NCBI RefSeq assembly: GCF_001412085.1 | Contig: NZ_LKEV01000005.1 | Location: 1-64,000, forward strand | Length of the DNA: 64,000 bases | Source of the DNA: Corynebacterium lowii | GTDB lineage: Bacteria > Actinomycetota > Actinomycetes > Mycobacteriales > Mycobacteriaceae | Direction: 5' to 3' | Translations under genes and position numbers: made by a program | The notes under the pieces: generated by a model | Databases searched by the model: none | What the model saw: only the letters and a program-made list of their open reading frames with translations | What the model was told of the DNA's origin: nothing | Part shown: in pieces, positions 28,248 to 36,729 of the stretch | Position numbering within the stretch: position 1 is the first letter of the stretch | Layout of the letters: each line of letters opens with the position of its first letter

Positions 28248-29144
28248 CTAGGGGCGCTCCACCCCGGCAAAAAGATCGCTCTCTGGCAGGGCGGTGGGAA
28301 CCCTGGTGGCGGCCAGCTCAAACTCCTCCGTGGGCCACAGGCGCGCCTGCTCGGCGGCGCGCGTGATGAGGAAACCCCCGTGGGGATCGATCTGGGTGGC
28401 GTGCGCGCGCAGCGCCTCCTCCCGCGCCTCAAAAAACTCGGCGCACGGGACCTGGGTGGTCACCCGGGCCATGATGTCCACCTGGCTCTCCTCCATCAGG
28501 CCCAGCATCTCGGCATAGGGGCTGGCATCGCCGCGCTCGACCAGGAGGTCGTGGAAGAGCTTGAGGCGCTCGTACACAAAGCCGTGGGTGTAATAGAGCT
28601 TGAGCGGCTCCCAGGGCTCCTGGGGTCCGCCGCCCTCGGGGTCCTCGGTGGCAAAAGCCGGGTCGCCCGCCTTCTCCCAGGCGATCATGGAGGCCTCGTG
28701 CACCTTGAGGTGATCGGGGTGCGGGTAGCCGCCGTTTTCGTCGTAGGTGATGAGGACGTGCGGGCGGAACTGGCGGATGACCTCCACCAGCTCCACGGCC
28801 ACGTCCTCGCCGCTTTCCAACCCAAAGCAGCCCTCCGGCAGCAGGGGCAGCGGGTCGCCCTCGGGCAGCCCGGAGTCCACGTGCCCCAGCCAGCGGTGCT
28901 CCACCCCCAGCGCGGCGGCGGCGCGCTCCATCTCCTCGCGGCGCACCCGGCTGATGTTCTCCCGAATTCCGGGGCGGTCCATCGCCGGGTTGAGGATGTC
29001 CCCGCGCTCACCCCCCGTGCAGGTGAGTACCATCACGCGGTGCCCCTCGGCGGCGTATTTGGCCATCGCGGCGGCACCCTTGGAGGCTTCGTCGTCCGGG
29101 TGCGCGTGGATCGCTAGCAGGCGCAGTCCGCTCACGTGGATCAC
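28248..29144 (-). CDS. mca: mycothiol S-conjugate amidase
   Basis: Mca cleaves mycothiol-toxin conjugates to mercapturic acids for export. The 298-residue product has the zinc motif LLAIHAHPDDEASKGAAAMAKYAAEGH (HPDDE) and the later YDENGGYPHPDHLKVHEAS (HPDH), together with VLTCTGGERGDILNP. I use the GTG at 29144 because AGGAAAGGAACC lies just upstream; a GTG three codons later is also compatible with the mycobacterial N-terminus. It marks a mycothiol-producing actinobacterium. Confidence 0.95.
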   Translation of the reverse strand: MIHVSGLRLLAIHAHPDDEASKGAAAMAKYAAEGHRVMVLTCTGGERGDILNPAMDRPGIRENISRVRREEMERAAAALGVEHRWLGHVDSGLPEGDPLPLLPEGCFGLESGEDVAVELVEVIRQFRPHVLITYDENGGYPHPDHLKVHEASMIAWEKAGDPAFATEDPEGGGPQEPWEPLKLYYTHGFVYERLKLFHDLLVERGDASPYAEMLGLMEESQVDIMARVTTQVPCAEFFEAREEALRAHATQIDPHGGFLITRAAEQARLWPTEEFELAATRVPTALPESDLFAGVERP

Positions 29145-29294
29145 GGTTCCTTTCCTCTTGTTCGTGCGGCGCGGGCACGTCGTGCCGTTTTTATGTGCCC
29201 ACATCTTAGGCCCCTCGATTGCCGAGGAGGGCATATAAATCGGCTAGTCTATACAGGACTGTTCGCACACGTTTTGCACTGGTGGTGGAAACAC

Positions 29295-29735
29295 ATGGCC
29301 TCACAGCCCTTTGAGCGTCCCCGGTCCCGGTACGGCGCCGCCCGCCCCACCGAGGGGTCCAAGGGACTCAGCGGGAAGGTCATCGCTGTCCTCATGGTGG
29401 TGCTGCTCATCGCGTTCGTGATCGTGGTGGCGCGCTACCTCTCCACGCGCGACGAGCCCACGGTGAAGGCCGCCATGACCAACTTCGAGCGGGTGGACGA
29501 CGCCACCATGCACCTGGACATTGACGTCACGCGCAGCCAACCAGGCGTGCCCAGTTACTGCATCGTCACCGCGATGAACTACGACAAGGCGGAGGTGGGG
29601 CGCCGCGAGGTGCTGATCCCCGCCGGAGGCCCGGAGACGCAGCGCCTCGCGGTGGAGATCCCCACGCGCGACCGGGCGGTATCCGGGAGCGTCTACGGAT
29701 GCTCCACGCAGATCCCCTCCTACATGGATCTGTAG
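29295..29735 (+). CDS. DUF4307 membrane-anchored protein
   Basis: The 146-residue protein has a cytoplasmic N-terminus, one membrane helix (GKVIAVLMVVLLIAFVIVVARYL) and an extracytoplasmic domain (MTNFERVDDATMHLDIDVTRSQPGVPSYCIVTAMNYDKAEVGRREVLIP) with two cysteines. It matches actinobacterial DUF4307 proteins (Rv1081c-like), which sit next to greA and mca. The ATG at 29295 fits; the longer frame upstream overlaps the mca promoter. Confidence 0.85.
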   Translation: MASQPFERPRSRYGAARPTEGSKGLSGKVIAVLMVVLLIAFVIVVARYLSTRDEPTVKAAMTNFERVDDATMHLDIDVTRSQPGVPSYCIVTAMNYDKAEVGRREVLIPAGGPETQRLAVEIPTRDRAVSGSVYGCSTQIPSYMDL

Positions 29736-29789
29736 CGCGCCTATGCTAGACCTGCACGCATAACGATGAACTGGTGAAAGGACACCCAC

Positions 29790-30314
29790 ATGGCAGATGA
29801 GCAGAAGCAGTACATCACCCCGGAGACCAAGGCCAAGCTGGAGTCGGAGCTGCAGGCCCTGATCGACCACCGCCCCGTGGTGGCCGCCGAGATCAACGAG
29901 CGCCGCGAGGAGGGCGATCTCAAGGAGAACGCAGGTTATGACGCCGCCCGCGAGATGCAGGACCAGGAGGAGGCCCGCATCAAGCAGATCTCCGAGATCC
30001 TGGCCAACTCCACCACGGAGCGCTCCAGCATGATCGAGGGTGTGGCCCACGTGGGTTCCGTGGTGCACGTCTACTACAACGGCGACGAGAACGATAAGGA
30101 GACCTTCCTCATCGGCACCCGCGCTGCCGCCTCCGACAACAAGGATCTGGAGACGTACTCCGAGCAGTCCCCGCTGGGCGCCGCCGTGGTGGGTGCCAAG
30201 GAGGGCGAGACCCGCGAGTACACCGCCCCCAACGGCAACACGCTCACCGTGACGGTCGTCTCTGCGGCACCCTATGATTCGGACAAGGCAGCTACCCCCC
30301 GTTCCTCCAAGTAA
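29790..30314 (+). CDS. greA: transcription elongation factor GreA
   Basis: GreA rescues backtracked RNA polymerase by stimulating transcript cleavage. The 174-residue product has the N-terminal coiled coil with the acidic tip (REEGDLKENAGYDAAREMQDQEEARIKQI) and the C-terminal FKBP-like domain ending in SPLGAAVVGAKEGETREYTAPNGNTLTVTVV. It is 54 bp after DUF4307 with a GAAAGGA ribosome-binding site. Confidence 0.96.
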   Translation: MADEQKQYITPETKAKLESELQALIDHRPVVAAEINERREEGDLKENAGYDAAREMQDQEEARIKQISEILANSTTERSSMIEGVAHVGSVVHVYYNGDENDKETFLIGTRAAASDNKDLETYSEQSPLGAAVVGAKEGETREYTAPNGNTLTVTVVSAAPYDSDKAATPRSSK

Positions 30315-30348
30315 GGTTCCCGTTCTTTCCCCGAGAGGACTTACCCCC

Positions 30349-30819
30349 ATGACCATTTCCCGTTCCCTCGCCCTCGCCGCCGTGGCGGCCTCCGCCCTGG
30401 CCATCGCGGCGTGCAGCCCGCCGCACCAGCAGGACTCCGAGGACAAGGTGGCCACCGCCACCAGCTTCTCCGCCTCCCCGCAGCGCGCCGCCTCCGCGCC
30501 GGCCTCCACGGCCTCGGCAAGCGCCACCACCAGCTCGGCCCCCTCCGAGCTGAACGCGAACGCAACGCAGTTCATCGACTGCACGCGCACCCCCACCGTC
30601 GAGCCCTCGCAGGTGCAGCTCGATTGCTTTGGCGCCAACCAGGTCACTGCCCTGGAGTGGGAGTGGGACACGGACTCCGCCACCGGCCAGGGGGTGCAGA
30701 TCAACCCGAACGGCTCCACGGAGCGCGTCACCCTGGAGCTGAGCGAGCCGGTGACCATGGACGGCTCCCCGGTGTTTTCTCAGGTGAGCCTCAACGGGCG
30801 CCCCCTCGACGCCTCCTAG
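30349..30819 (+). CDS. secreted lipoprotein of unknown function
   Basis: The 156-residue product has a signal peptide with lipobox AIAAC (Cys about residue 22), a long S/A/T-rich linker, and a C-terminal domain (FIDCTRTPTVEPSQVQLDCFGANQVTALEWEWDT) with two cysteines. It lies 34 bp after greA and ends at a very strong terminator, so it is the last gene of the greA operon. No domain was recognised. Confidence 0.75.
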   Translation: MTISRSLALAAVAASALAIAACSPPHQQDSEDKVATATSFSASPQRAASAPASTASASATTSSAPSELNANATQFIDCTRTPTVEPSQVQLDCFGANQVTALEWEWDTDSATGQGVQINPNGSTERVTLELSEPVTMDGSPVFSQVSLNGRPLDAS

Positions 30820-30842
30820 AGCGCCCTTTCGGGTTCCTCGCC

Positions 30843-30891
30843 ATAGAAAAGGAGGGCCCGTCCCCTGCCGGGACGGGCCCTCCTTTTCTAT
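30843..30891. terminator. 22-bp perfect stem terminator between convergent genes
   Basis: Arms 30843-30864 and 30870-30891 are perfectly complementary with a 5-base loop (CTGCC). The stem ends in A-rich and T-rich tracts, so it works on both strands, ending the greA operon and the Bax-inhibitor-like gene. Confidence 0.95.
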
Positions 30892-30923
30892 ACTTCCCCT
30901 GCCTCCTCGCCGGGGACCCGCGC

Positions 30924-31721
30924 TTAGTCGTTGCGCAGGTAGCTGAGCAGGCGCAGGATCTCGGTGTAGAGCCACACCAGGGTGACCGCCAGGCCCAGGG
31001 CCACGCCCCAGGCGTTCTTCGCCGGGGCGCCGGCGCGGATCAGGCGATCGGCCTGGTCAAAGTCCTGGAGGAAGCTCATCGCGGCGAGCAGGATGCACAC
31101 CAGGGAGAACACGATGGCCAGCGGGCCGCCGTCGCGCAGCGGGTTGAAGTCGAAGATGAGCGCGGTGAGGAGGTTGCCTAGGGCCAGCACCGCGATGCCC
31201 ACGATCACACCGGTGAGGATGCGGTTGAACTTGGGCGTGACCTTGACCGCGCCGGTGCGGTACACCACGAGCATGCCGATGAACACGCCCACGGTGCCCA
31301 GGATGGCCTGGCCGATGATCGCCATGTCCGCGCTGCCGCTGCCCGTCATCCCCTCCGTGAAGCCGGTGTTGGCAAAGAGGAAGGAGAAGCCGCCCACGAA
31401 CAGCCCCTCGAAGGCGGCGTAGATAAGGGTGACGGCGGCGGAGCCAAAGCTCTTGCTAAACGCGGAGACCAGCACGGTGATAAAGCCACCGATGGCGCCC
31501 ACGCCGGTGAGCAGCACCGCCAGGCTGGGGTTGACCATCATGCCGATCACGAAGTTCACGATGCCCAGGCCGATAATGATGGCGAGCGTGATGCCGGTCT
31601 TGGTCACCACGTCGTCGATGGTCATCGGGCGCTCGGCGGAGGCCTGCTGGTAGCTGCCCTCGCGCAGCTCGCGCTCGGTGGTCTCTGTGAGGTTGCTAAA
31701 TACCGGGTTGCTGCTTCTCAT
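30924..31721 (-). CDS. Bax inhibitor-1/YccA family membrane protein
   Basis: The 265-residue protein has seven predicted helices after an N-terminal soluble stretch (MRSSNPVFSNLTETTERELREGSY). Family landmarks are MTIDDVVTKTGITLAIIIGLG, LIYAAFEGLFVGGFSF and the C-terminal LQDFDQADRLIRAGAPAKNAWGVALGLAVTLVWLYTEILRLLSYL with conserved acidic residues. BI-1 relatives are pH-sensitive calcium leak channels. The bacterial role is not settled. Confidence 0.92.
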   Translation of the reverse strand: MRSSNPVFSNLTETTERELREGSYQQASAERPMTIDDVVTKTGITLAIIIGLGIVNFVIGMMVNPSLAVLLTGVGAIGGFITVLVSAFSKSFGSAAVTLIYAAFEGLFVGGFSFLFANTGFTEGMTGSGSADMAIIGQAILGTVGVFIGMLVVYRTGAVKVTPKFNRILTGVIVGIAVLALGNLLTALIFDFNPLRDGGPLAIVFSLVCILLAAMSFLQDFDQADRLIRAGAPAKNAWGVALGLAVTLVWLYTEILRLLSYLRND

Positions 31722-31839
31722 CGCGGTTCCCCAGTCCTTTCCTTTGCTCGGAGCATGTCACTATGGTGAACGCGGCATGCACCTTCAAAGTTCCCCCTTT
31801 TTCCGCTTTTGTCCTCCGAGGGCCCTCACGGCTACCATG

Positions 31840-31857
31840 AGTTCAACAAATTGAACT
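31840..31857. promoter_or_regulatory. MntR-type operator upstream of mntH
   Basis: AGTTCAACAAATTGAACT is a perfect 7-4-7 palindrome 23 bp upstream of the GTG start of mntH. It has the same GTTCAA-N4-TTGAAC form as the manganese-responsive MntR operator described in C. glutamicum. An mntR-like gene lies at 36730-37392. Confidence 0.8.
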
Positions 31858-31880
31858 TTTCATGATCGTGAGGTGAAACG

Positions 31881-33122
31881 GTGTTTTCCTCCCCCGAGGC
31901 CCCCGCCCGCAGGCATCCAAGGATCACCAGCCTGCTCGGCCCCGCCTTCGTGGCCGCCATCGCATATGTGGACCCCGGCAACGTGGCCGCCAACCTCTCC
32001 GCCGGGGCGGAGTACGGCTACCTCCTGCTGTGGGTGCTGGTCCTGGCCAACCTGATGGCGGCCCTGGTGCAGTACCTCTCCGCCAAGCTCGCACTCGTCA
32101 CCGGGCGCAGCCTCACGGCGGAGCTCGCCGAGCGACTCCCCCGCACCCCGCGCTGGCTCTACTGGGGCCAGGCGGAGATCATCGTGGCGGCCACGGACAT
32201 CGCGGAGGTCATCGGCGGCGCGGTCGCCCTTCACCTCCTCTTCGGAACCCCCCTCCTGCTCAGCGGCCTCATCGTCTCGGCGGTTTCCCTGGCCATGCTC
32301 ATCCTCCAGGGGCAGCGCACCCAGCGCAGCTTCGAGGCCATCATCGTGGGCTTTCTGGCCGTCATCACCCTCGGATTCGTCTCCGGGCTATTCGTCTCCG
32401 GGCTCGACCTGGGCGCGATGGCGCAGGGGCTCGTCCCCCGGTTCCAGGGCACCCCCACCGTGGTGCTCGCCGCCAGCATGCTCGGGGCCACCGTCATGCC
32501 GCATGCCATCTATCTGCACTCCGGGCTGGTGCGCGACCACCGCTTCCGCCCGCAGGGCGAGGAGGGAATGCGCCATCACCTGCGCGCCACCAAGGCGGAC
32601 GTGGGCCTGGCCCTGAGCGTAGCGGGCAGCGTGAACATCGCCATGCTCTGCCTGGCAGCCCAGGCGTTGCGCGGTGTGGAGGGCACGGACACCATCGAGG
32701 GCGCCCACCAGGCCGTGGCCACGCACCTCGGGGCGGGCATCGGCGTGATCTTCGCCATCGGTCTGCTCGCCTCCGGGCTGGCCTCCACCTCCGTGGGGTG
32801 CTACGCGGGGGACATGGTCATGCGCGATCTCCTCCGCTTCCGCGTTCCCCTGCTGGCCCGCCGGTGCATCACCCTCGTGCCCGCGCTCGTCATCCTCATC
32901 TCGGGGGCCGAGCCCACCTGGGCCCTGGTGCTCAGTCAGGTGGTCTTAAGCATCGGCATCCCCTTCGCCCTCATCCCCCTGGCGTGGCTTACCGCCCGCA
33001 CCCCGGTGATGGGGCGATGGGCCAACCCCACGGCCCTGAACGCGGCGGCGGCCGTAGTGTGCGCGGCGATCGTGGCGCTCAACATCGCGCTTATTTGGCT
33101 CACGCTCACCGGGCAGGCATAG
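31881..33122 (+). CDS. mntH: Nramp-family manganese/iron transporter
   Basis: The 413-residue protein is a proton-coupled divalent metal importer. It has the helix 1 metal motif AAIAYVDPGNVAAN (DPGN), helix 6 ASMLGATVMPHAIYLHSGLV (MPH), and about 11 hydrophobic helices. The GTG start at 31881 follows GAGGTGAAAC. The MntR-type operator directly upstream indicates manganese repression. It is divergent from the Bax-inhibitor-like gene. Confidence 0.95.
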   Translation: MFSSPEAPARRHPRITSLLGPAFVAAIAYVDPGNVAANLSAGAEYGYLLLWVLVLANLMAALVQYLSAKLALVTGRSLTAELAERLPRTPRWLYWGQAEIIVAATDIAEVIGGAVALHLLFGTPLLLSGLIVSAVSLAMLILQGQRTQRSFEAIIVGFLAVITLGFVSGLFVSGLDLGAMAQGLVPRFQGTPTVVLAASMLGATVMPHAIYLHSGLVRDHRFRPQGEEGMRHHLRATKADVGLALSVAGSVNIAMLCLAAQALRGVEGTDTIEGAHQAVATHLGAGIGVIFAIGLLASGLASTSVGCYAGDMVMRDLLRFRVPLLARRCITLVPALVILISGAEPTWALVLSQVVLSIGIPFALIPLAWLTARTPVMGRWANPTALNAAAAVVCAAIVALNIALIWLTLTGQA

Positions 33123-33163
33123 CGGATGTGAGAAACACCACAGTACGGGAATGGGTAAAAATA

Positions 33164-33182
33164 TTAGTATAGCCTAATGCAA
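33164..33182. promoter_or_regulatory. DtxR box upstream of the lipase pseudogene
   Basis: TTAGTATAGCCTAATGCAA agrees with the 19-bp DtxR consensus (TTAGGTTAGCCTAACCTAA) at 14 positions, including the whole central TAGCCTAA. It overlaps the start of the lipase remnant at 33177, so this secreted enzyme was probably iron-repressed. Confidence 0.65.
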
Positions 33183-33883
33183 CTTAACCTACCCTTACAT
33201 ACTAAGGCGGCCACGGCCGCCGTCCCCGGCCTCGCATGCTGCGCGACGCCCGCCCAGGCGGACCAAGCGACGCAGCCCGCCCCACACCGCGTGGTGTTCA
33301 TCCTCCCCGGCCAGGGCGTGGGCACCCTGCCCTACCAGCCACTGGCCCACGCGCCGACGCCACCACCCTCGCCCAGGAGATTGATCGGGTGCGCGCCGAG
33401 GACTCGGAGGCCACCATCTCCCTGGTGGGGCACAGCGCCGGGGGGTATCAGCGCCCGCCACTACCTGAAGAACCTCGGCGGCGCCGAGCACACCGCCGTC
33501 TACGTCGCCCTGGGCAGCCCGCAGTACGGCAGCCCCAGCGCCTGCCTCCAGCCCGGCACCGCCCGCGACCTGTGCCCCGGCTCAGGGTTCCTCACCCAAC
33601 TCAACGCGGGCGATGACACCCCGGGCCCCACCGCCTACTACGCCCTGCGTTCCGCGCAGGAATGGGCGGACGGCCGCCTCGACGGCGGGCAGTGCCGCAT
33701 GGCCCCATCCCGCACCCGTTCCCGCCGCTCGGCGGCGGCTTCCACCACTCCCTCGAACCGCTACAGCACGAGACCGCAGGTGCCGTGATCGCCGCCCTCA
33801 ACGGCACCTGCACCGGGGAATACGTCGAGGAAGAGATAGATACCATTCAAGCCGCAAACACCCTGTTCCAGAACGGGATCTAG
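33177..33883 (+). pseudogene. secreted class 2-type lipase, three frameshifts
   Basis: The ATG at 33177 opens a signal peptide ending in CATPAQADQA and the start of an alpha/beta hydrolase (PHRVVFILPGQGVGTLPYQPL). The nucleophile elbow VGHSAGG and preceding EIDRVRAEDSEATISL are in a second frame (33355-33450). ISARHYLKNLGGAEHTAVYVALGSPQYGS returns to the first frame, after an extra G in a six-G run, and the histidine-containing end (GGGFHHSLEPL) is in the second frame again to the TAG at 33881. Three indels inactivate it. Confidence 0.8.
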
Positions 33884-33979
33884 CCGCGAACCCTCCCCGG
33901 CCCCGCTTGCCGGGGCACCGCGGCCAGGTAATAATGGGCGCCTCCACCCTGCCAACCCACGACAGGTACTCCTACAATC

Positions 33980-34372
33980 ATGCCGTCGCGCATAGCCTCA
34001 CTATCCCGGACCGCGACCGCCACCGTCACCCTCCTGGCGGCGGGACTCACCGCAGGCTGCTCGTCGGAGGATAAGAGCAGGGAGATCGCCGAGACCGTCT
34101 ATTCGTAGGACGAATTCACCCTCAACGAGATTTTCGATCAGCCAGTGAAGGAAGGGTACGTGTTCTACGAGTACACCGATTCAGACGAGGGAGCAGAACT
34201 GGGATTTGACCCCGACGATTTTTATGGGATTGACAGCCACCCCCACTCCTGGGAGGTAATGACGGGCATAGGCGTGATCTTCCAGGACGGGACGCGGGAA
34301 CCGCTCGTGGAGTGGTTCTCCCCCACCGGGATCAACCGCCTGTGTAAAAATACCGCCCTACACCCGGATTGA
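33980..34372 (+). pseudogene. small lipoprotein interrupted by an amber codon
   Basis: The ATG at 33980 begins a signal peptide with lipobox LTAGCSSED. The frame is intact to 34372 except for one TAG at 34106-34108 (after AETVYS). The part after the stop (DEFTLNEIFDQPVKEGYVFYEYTDSDEGAELGF) reads as a normal acidic extracytoplasmic domain of about 88 residues. A single C-to-T or similar change explains the damage. The family is unknown. Confidence 0.7.
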
Positions 34373-34493
34373 GCCAGAAAAGACCACCACCGTGGGCAGC
34401 ACGATCAAAAAGTTCAGCAATGCGGGGGGAGAAAGAGATCGCAACGCTGTCCATCCAAAAGTAAGACAAGAGATGCATCTCCCCCGCTCACGG

Positions 34494-34567
34494 TGCCCCC
34501 AGTCGGACTCGAACCGACACTGAGCAGATTTTAAGTCTGCTGCCTCTGCCAATTGGGCTATAGGGGC
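34494..34567 (-). tRNA. tRNA-Leu (UAA anticodon), short variable arm
   Basis: Read on the minus strand, a 74-nt cloverleaf forms: acceptor GCCCCTA/TGGGGGC, D-stem GCC/GGC, anticodon stem GCAGA/TCTGC with loop CTTAAAA (anticodon UAA), a 5-nt variable loop, and T-stem GTCGG/CCGAC with loop TTCGAGT. The discriminator is A; only CC of the CCA end is encoded. The anticodon predicts leucine, but the short (class I) variable arm is unusual for a bacterial leucine tRNA. Confidence 0.9.
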
Positions 34568-34658
34568 CTACGCCACCCGGCCTGGGGACCAGAACACGGG
34601 CTCCCGGAGCACCGGGCGGGTGCTTCGGTCGAGTATAGCGCGTGAGCGCGCGGCAGGA

Positions 34659-35612
34659 TCAAGCAGGATCGCGGAGGCTGTCGATGATCCCGTCCAGAAT
34701 GTCCTTCTCCGAGATCACAAAGGACCTCGCGGGCGTTTCCCGCTCGATCACGTCCATGATCTCCTGAACGATGATGGAGCCGGAGCCGATCACGTCGGCG
34801 CGCCCCTGGTGGATCACGGGGTTCATGGCCCGCTCGGCGGAGGGGGTCGCGGCGAGCTGGCCGGTGAGCACCCGCAGGGCATCAAAGTTCAACTCCGAGC
34901 AGTGGATCATGGAGGGGTCGTAGCGCTCTAGCCCCTGGGCCAGCGCAGAAAGGGTCGTGAAGGTGCCCGCGCAGCCCACGAAGGTCGCGGCCCGGGACAG
35001 CGGCACGAGGGTGGTGACCGTGTCCAGGCGCTCGCGGATGTAGTCGCGGGCGATCTCCACCTCCGAGGCCGTGGGCGGGTCGCTGCGCATGATCCGCTCA
35101 GTGAGCCGCACGCAGCCCATCTGCGCGGAGGTGGCCCCCGCCAGGTCGCCGTCGTGGGTGCCCACCACAAATTCCGTGGAGCCGCCGCCGAGGTCGATCA
35201 CGCAGAACGGGCCGACGTCGGCGGGCAGGTCCCGCACAGCACCTCGAAAGGACAGCAGGGCCTCCTCCTCCCCCGAGATCACCTCGGCCTGCACACCCGG
35301 CTGCACGCGCCCCAGCAGCTCAGCGGTCATGGCGAAGAAATCCTCGCGGTTCTCGGCGTCGCGGGTGGCGGAGGTGGCCACCATGCGCACGCGTTCTACC
35401 TTCTCGAAGAGCATGGTGTCCACGTAGCGCTCCAGCGCAGCGCGAGTGCGCGCCAGGGCGTCGGGGTGCAGCTCGCCGGTGGCGTCCACACCCTGCCCCA
35501 GGCGCACGATCTCCATGGTGCGGTGGATCTCCCGGGGGACCCCGCCCACGATCTCGCTGATGAGCAGCCGGATGGAGTTGGTTCCGCAGTCGATAGCGGC
35601 GAATCGAGTCAT
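34659..35612 (-). CDS. ppx: Ppx/GppA family exopolyphosphatase
   Basis: The 317-residue product belongs to the Ppx/GppA phosphatases of the actin-like ATPase fold. It has the phosphate loops FAAIDCGTNSIRLLISE and CVIDLGGGSTEFVVG, plus VRMVATSATRDAENREDFF. It lacks the extra C-terminal HD-like domains of long Ppx proteins, as is usual for the short mycobacterial/corynebacterial enzymes. The ATG at 35612 (MTRFAAID) is the family start. It is 10 bp after the DUF501 gene. Confidence 0.94.
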   Translation of the reverse strand: MTRFAAIDCGTNSIRLLISEIVGGVPREIHRTMEIVRLGQGVDATGELHPDALARTRAALERYVDTMLFEKVERVRMVATSATRDAENREDFFAMTAELLGRVQPGVQAEVISGEEEALLSFRGAVRDLPADVGPFCVIDLGGGSTEFVVGTHDGDLAGATSAQMGCVRLTERIMRSDPPTASEVEIARDYIRERLDTVTTLVPLSRAATFVGCAGTFTTLSALAQGLERYDPSMIHCSELNFDALRVLTGQLAATPSAERAMNPVIHQGRADVIGSGSIIVQEIMDVIERETPARSFVISEKDILDGIIDSLRDPA

Positions 35613-35622
35613 CGGGTGCCCC

Positions 35623-36168
35623 TTACGCTCGGGAGAAGTCAAAGTCGTCCAGGTTGATGCCCAGACCCTCGGCGGTCGGCCAGTCGGCGGGGATGGCGGT
35701 GCCACGCAGGTTCCCGTGGTCGGCGGCCATCGCTACGGCCTCAGTGCCCAGCCGCAGCCTGCCGGGGCCCTCCGCGAGAGCGTAGGCAATGAGCACGTGC
35801 AGGCACTTTACCCGGTCGGGCATGCCGCCGCCGGAGAAGTCGGTGCCCAGGTCCTCGAGGGCGTTGCGCGTGGCGAGGTAGTGCTCGTGGGCCGCGCGGT
35901 AGTCGGCGGCCAGGGCGGCGTCCTCCCCCAGGCGCGAGGTCATCCAGGACATCACGTGCGCCACCTCGAGCCGCGAGGCCTCCGCCGTGAGCCGGGGGTC
36001 GGTGAGGTAGTACAGCGTGGGAAAGGGCGTGCCGTCCTCCAGGCGCGGGGCGGTCTTCACCACGGCGGGGGCACCATCCGGGGTGCGGTAGGCGACGTCG
36101 AGCACACCCCGGGGGGTGCGGCCCAGCTGCTCGGCAACGGTGGAAAGATCGGCTGCGCTGACTGTCAT
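35623..36168 (-). CDS. DUF501 domain protein
   Basis: The 181-residue protein matches actinobacterial DUF501 (LGRTPRGVLDVAYRTPDGAPAVVKTAPRLEDGTPFPTLYYLTDPRLTAEASRLE, GTDFSGGGMPDRVKCLHVLIAYALAEG). Such genes always sit between ftsB and ppx. No function is known. It is 5 bp after ftsB and 10 bp before ppx in a tight operon. Confidence 0.93.
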   Translation of the reverse strand: MTVSAADLSTVAEQLGRTPRGVLDVAYRTPDGAPAVVKTAPRLEDGTPFPTLYYLTDPRLTAEASRLEVAHVMSWMTSRLGEDAALAADYRAAHEHYLATRNALEDLGTDFSGGGMPDRVKCLHVLIAYALAEGPGRLRLGTEAVAMAADHGNLRGTAIPADWPTAEGLGINLDDFDFSRA

Positions 36169-36173
36169 GCCGA

Positions 36174-36722
36174 TCAGTCTAGGGGACGCTCCTCCTCGAT
36201 GGGCATGTGCGTGTCCACCTCGCCGGCCTCCAGCGGCTCCTCGGACGTGGCGGAGTCGGGAATGGTAATGGAGTCCCACAACACACTCCACCACTGCTGC
36301 GCGCCCTCCTCGTCCTGGTCCTGCGCGGCCTCGGAACCGGTGCTCATGGCGGGGTCAAGGATGCGGAACGCGGTCTCCCCCTCCTCGATCACGCCCAGGC
36401 GCTTGCGAGCCTCCTCGCGCTGGTATGCCTCCGAGCCGTAGCGGTCGATCTCGCTCAGCAGGCGGTCCTTTTCCTCCTGCTTCTGCGCGATGGCCTCGGT
36501 GGTACGGGCGATGTCCGTGCGCCCCTGGAAATAGTTGCGCAGCGGCACCGCCACCGCCCCCAGAATGAGGATGGCCACCACCACGATCACGGCGCTCTCC
36601 GCGATGCTCAGCCGCACGGTGGGCACGCGAAGCCGGGCGCGCGGGCCTTCCGGTTCTGTATCGCGGTGGGACACCGGAACGCGCCCGCGCTGGCGCTTAG
36701 GTTTCCGGTCACTGGGTGCCAT
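36174..36722 (-). CDS. ftsB: septum formation initiator FtsB/DivIC family
   Basis: The 182-residue bitopic protein has a basic cytoplasmic N-terminus, one helix (SAVIVVVAILILGAVAVPLRNYF, about residues 43-65), then a coiled coil (IARTTEAIAQKQEEKDRLLSEIDRYGSEAYQREEARKRLGVIEEGE) and a D/E-rich tail. This is the FtsB/DivIC divisome architecture, working with FtsL and FtsQ at the septum. The operon with DUF501 and ppx agrees with other corynebacteria. Confidence 0.9.
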   Translation of the reverse strand: MAPSDRKPKRQRGRVPVSHRDTEPEGPRARLRVPTVRLSIAESAVIVVVAILILGAVAVPLRNYFQGRTDIARTTEAIAQKQEEKDRLLSEIDRYGSEAYQREEARKRLGVIEEGETAFRILDPAMSTGSEAAQDQDEEGAQQWWSVLWDSITIPDSATSEEPLEAGEVDTHMPIEEERPLD

Positions 36723-36729
36723 AGGCTTC

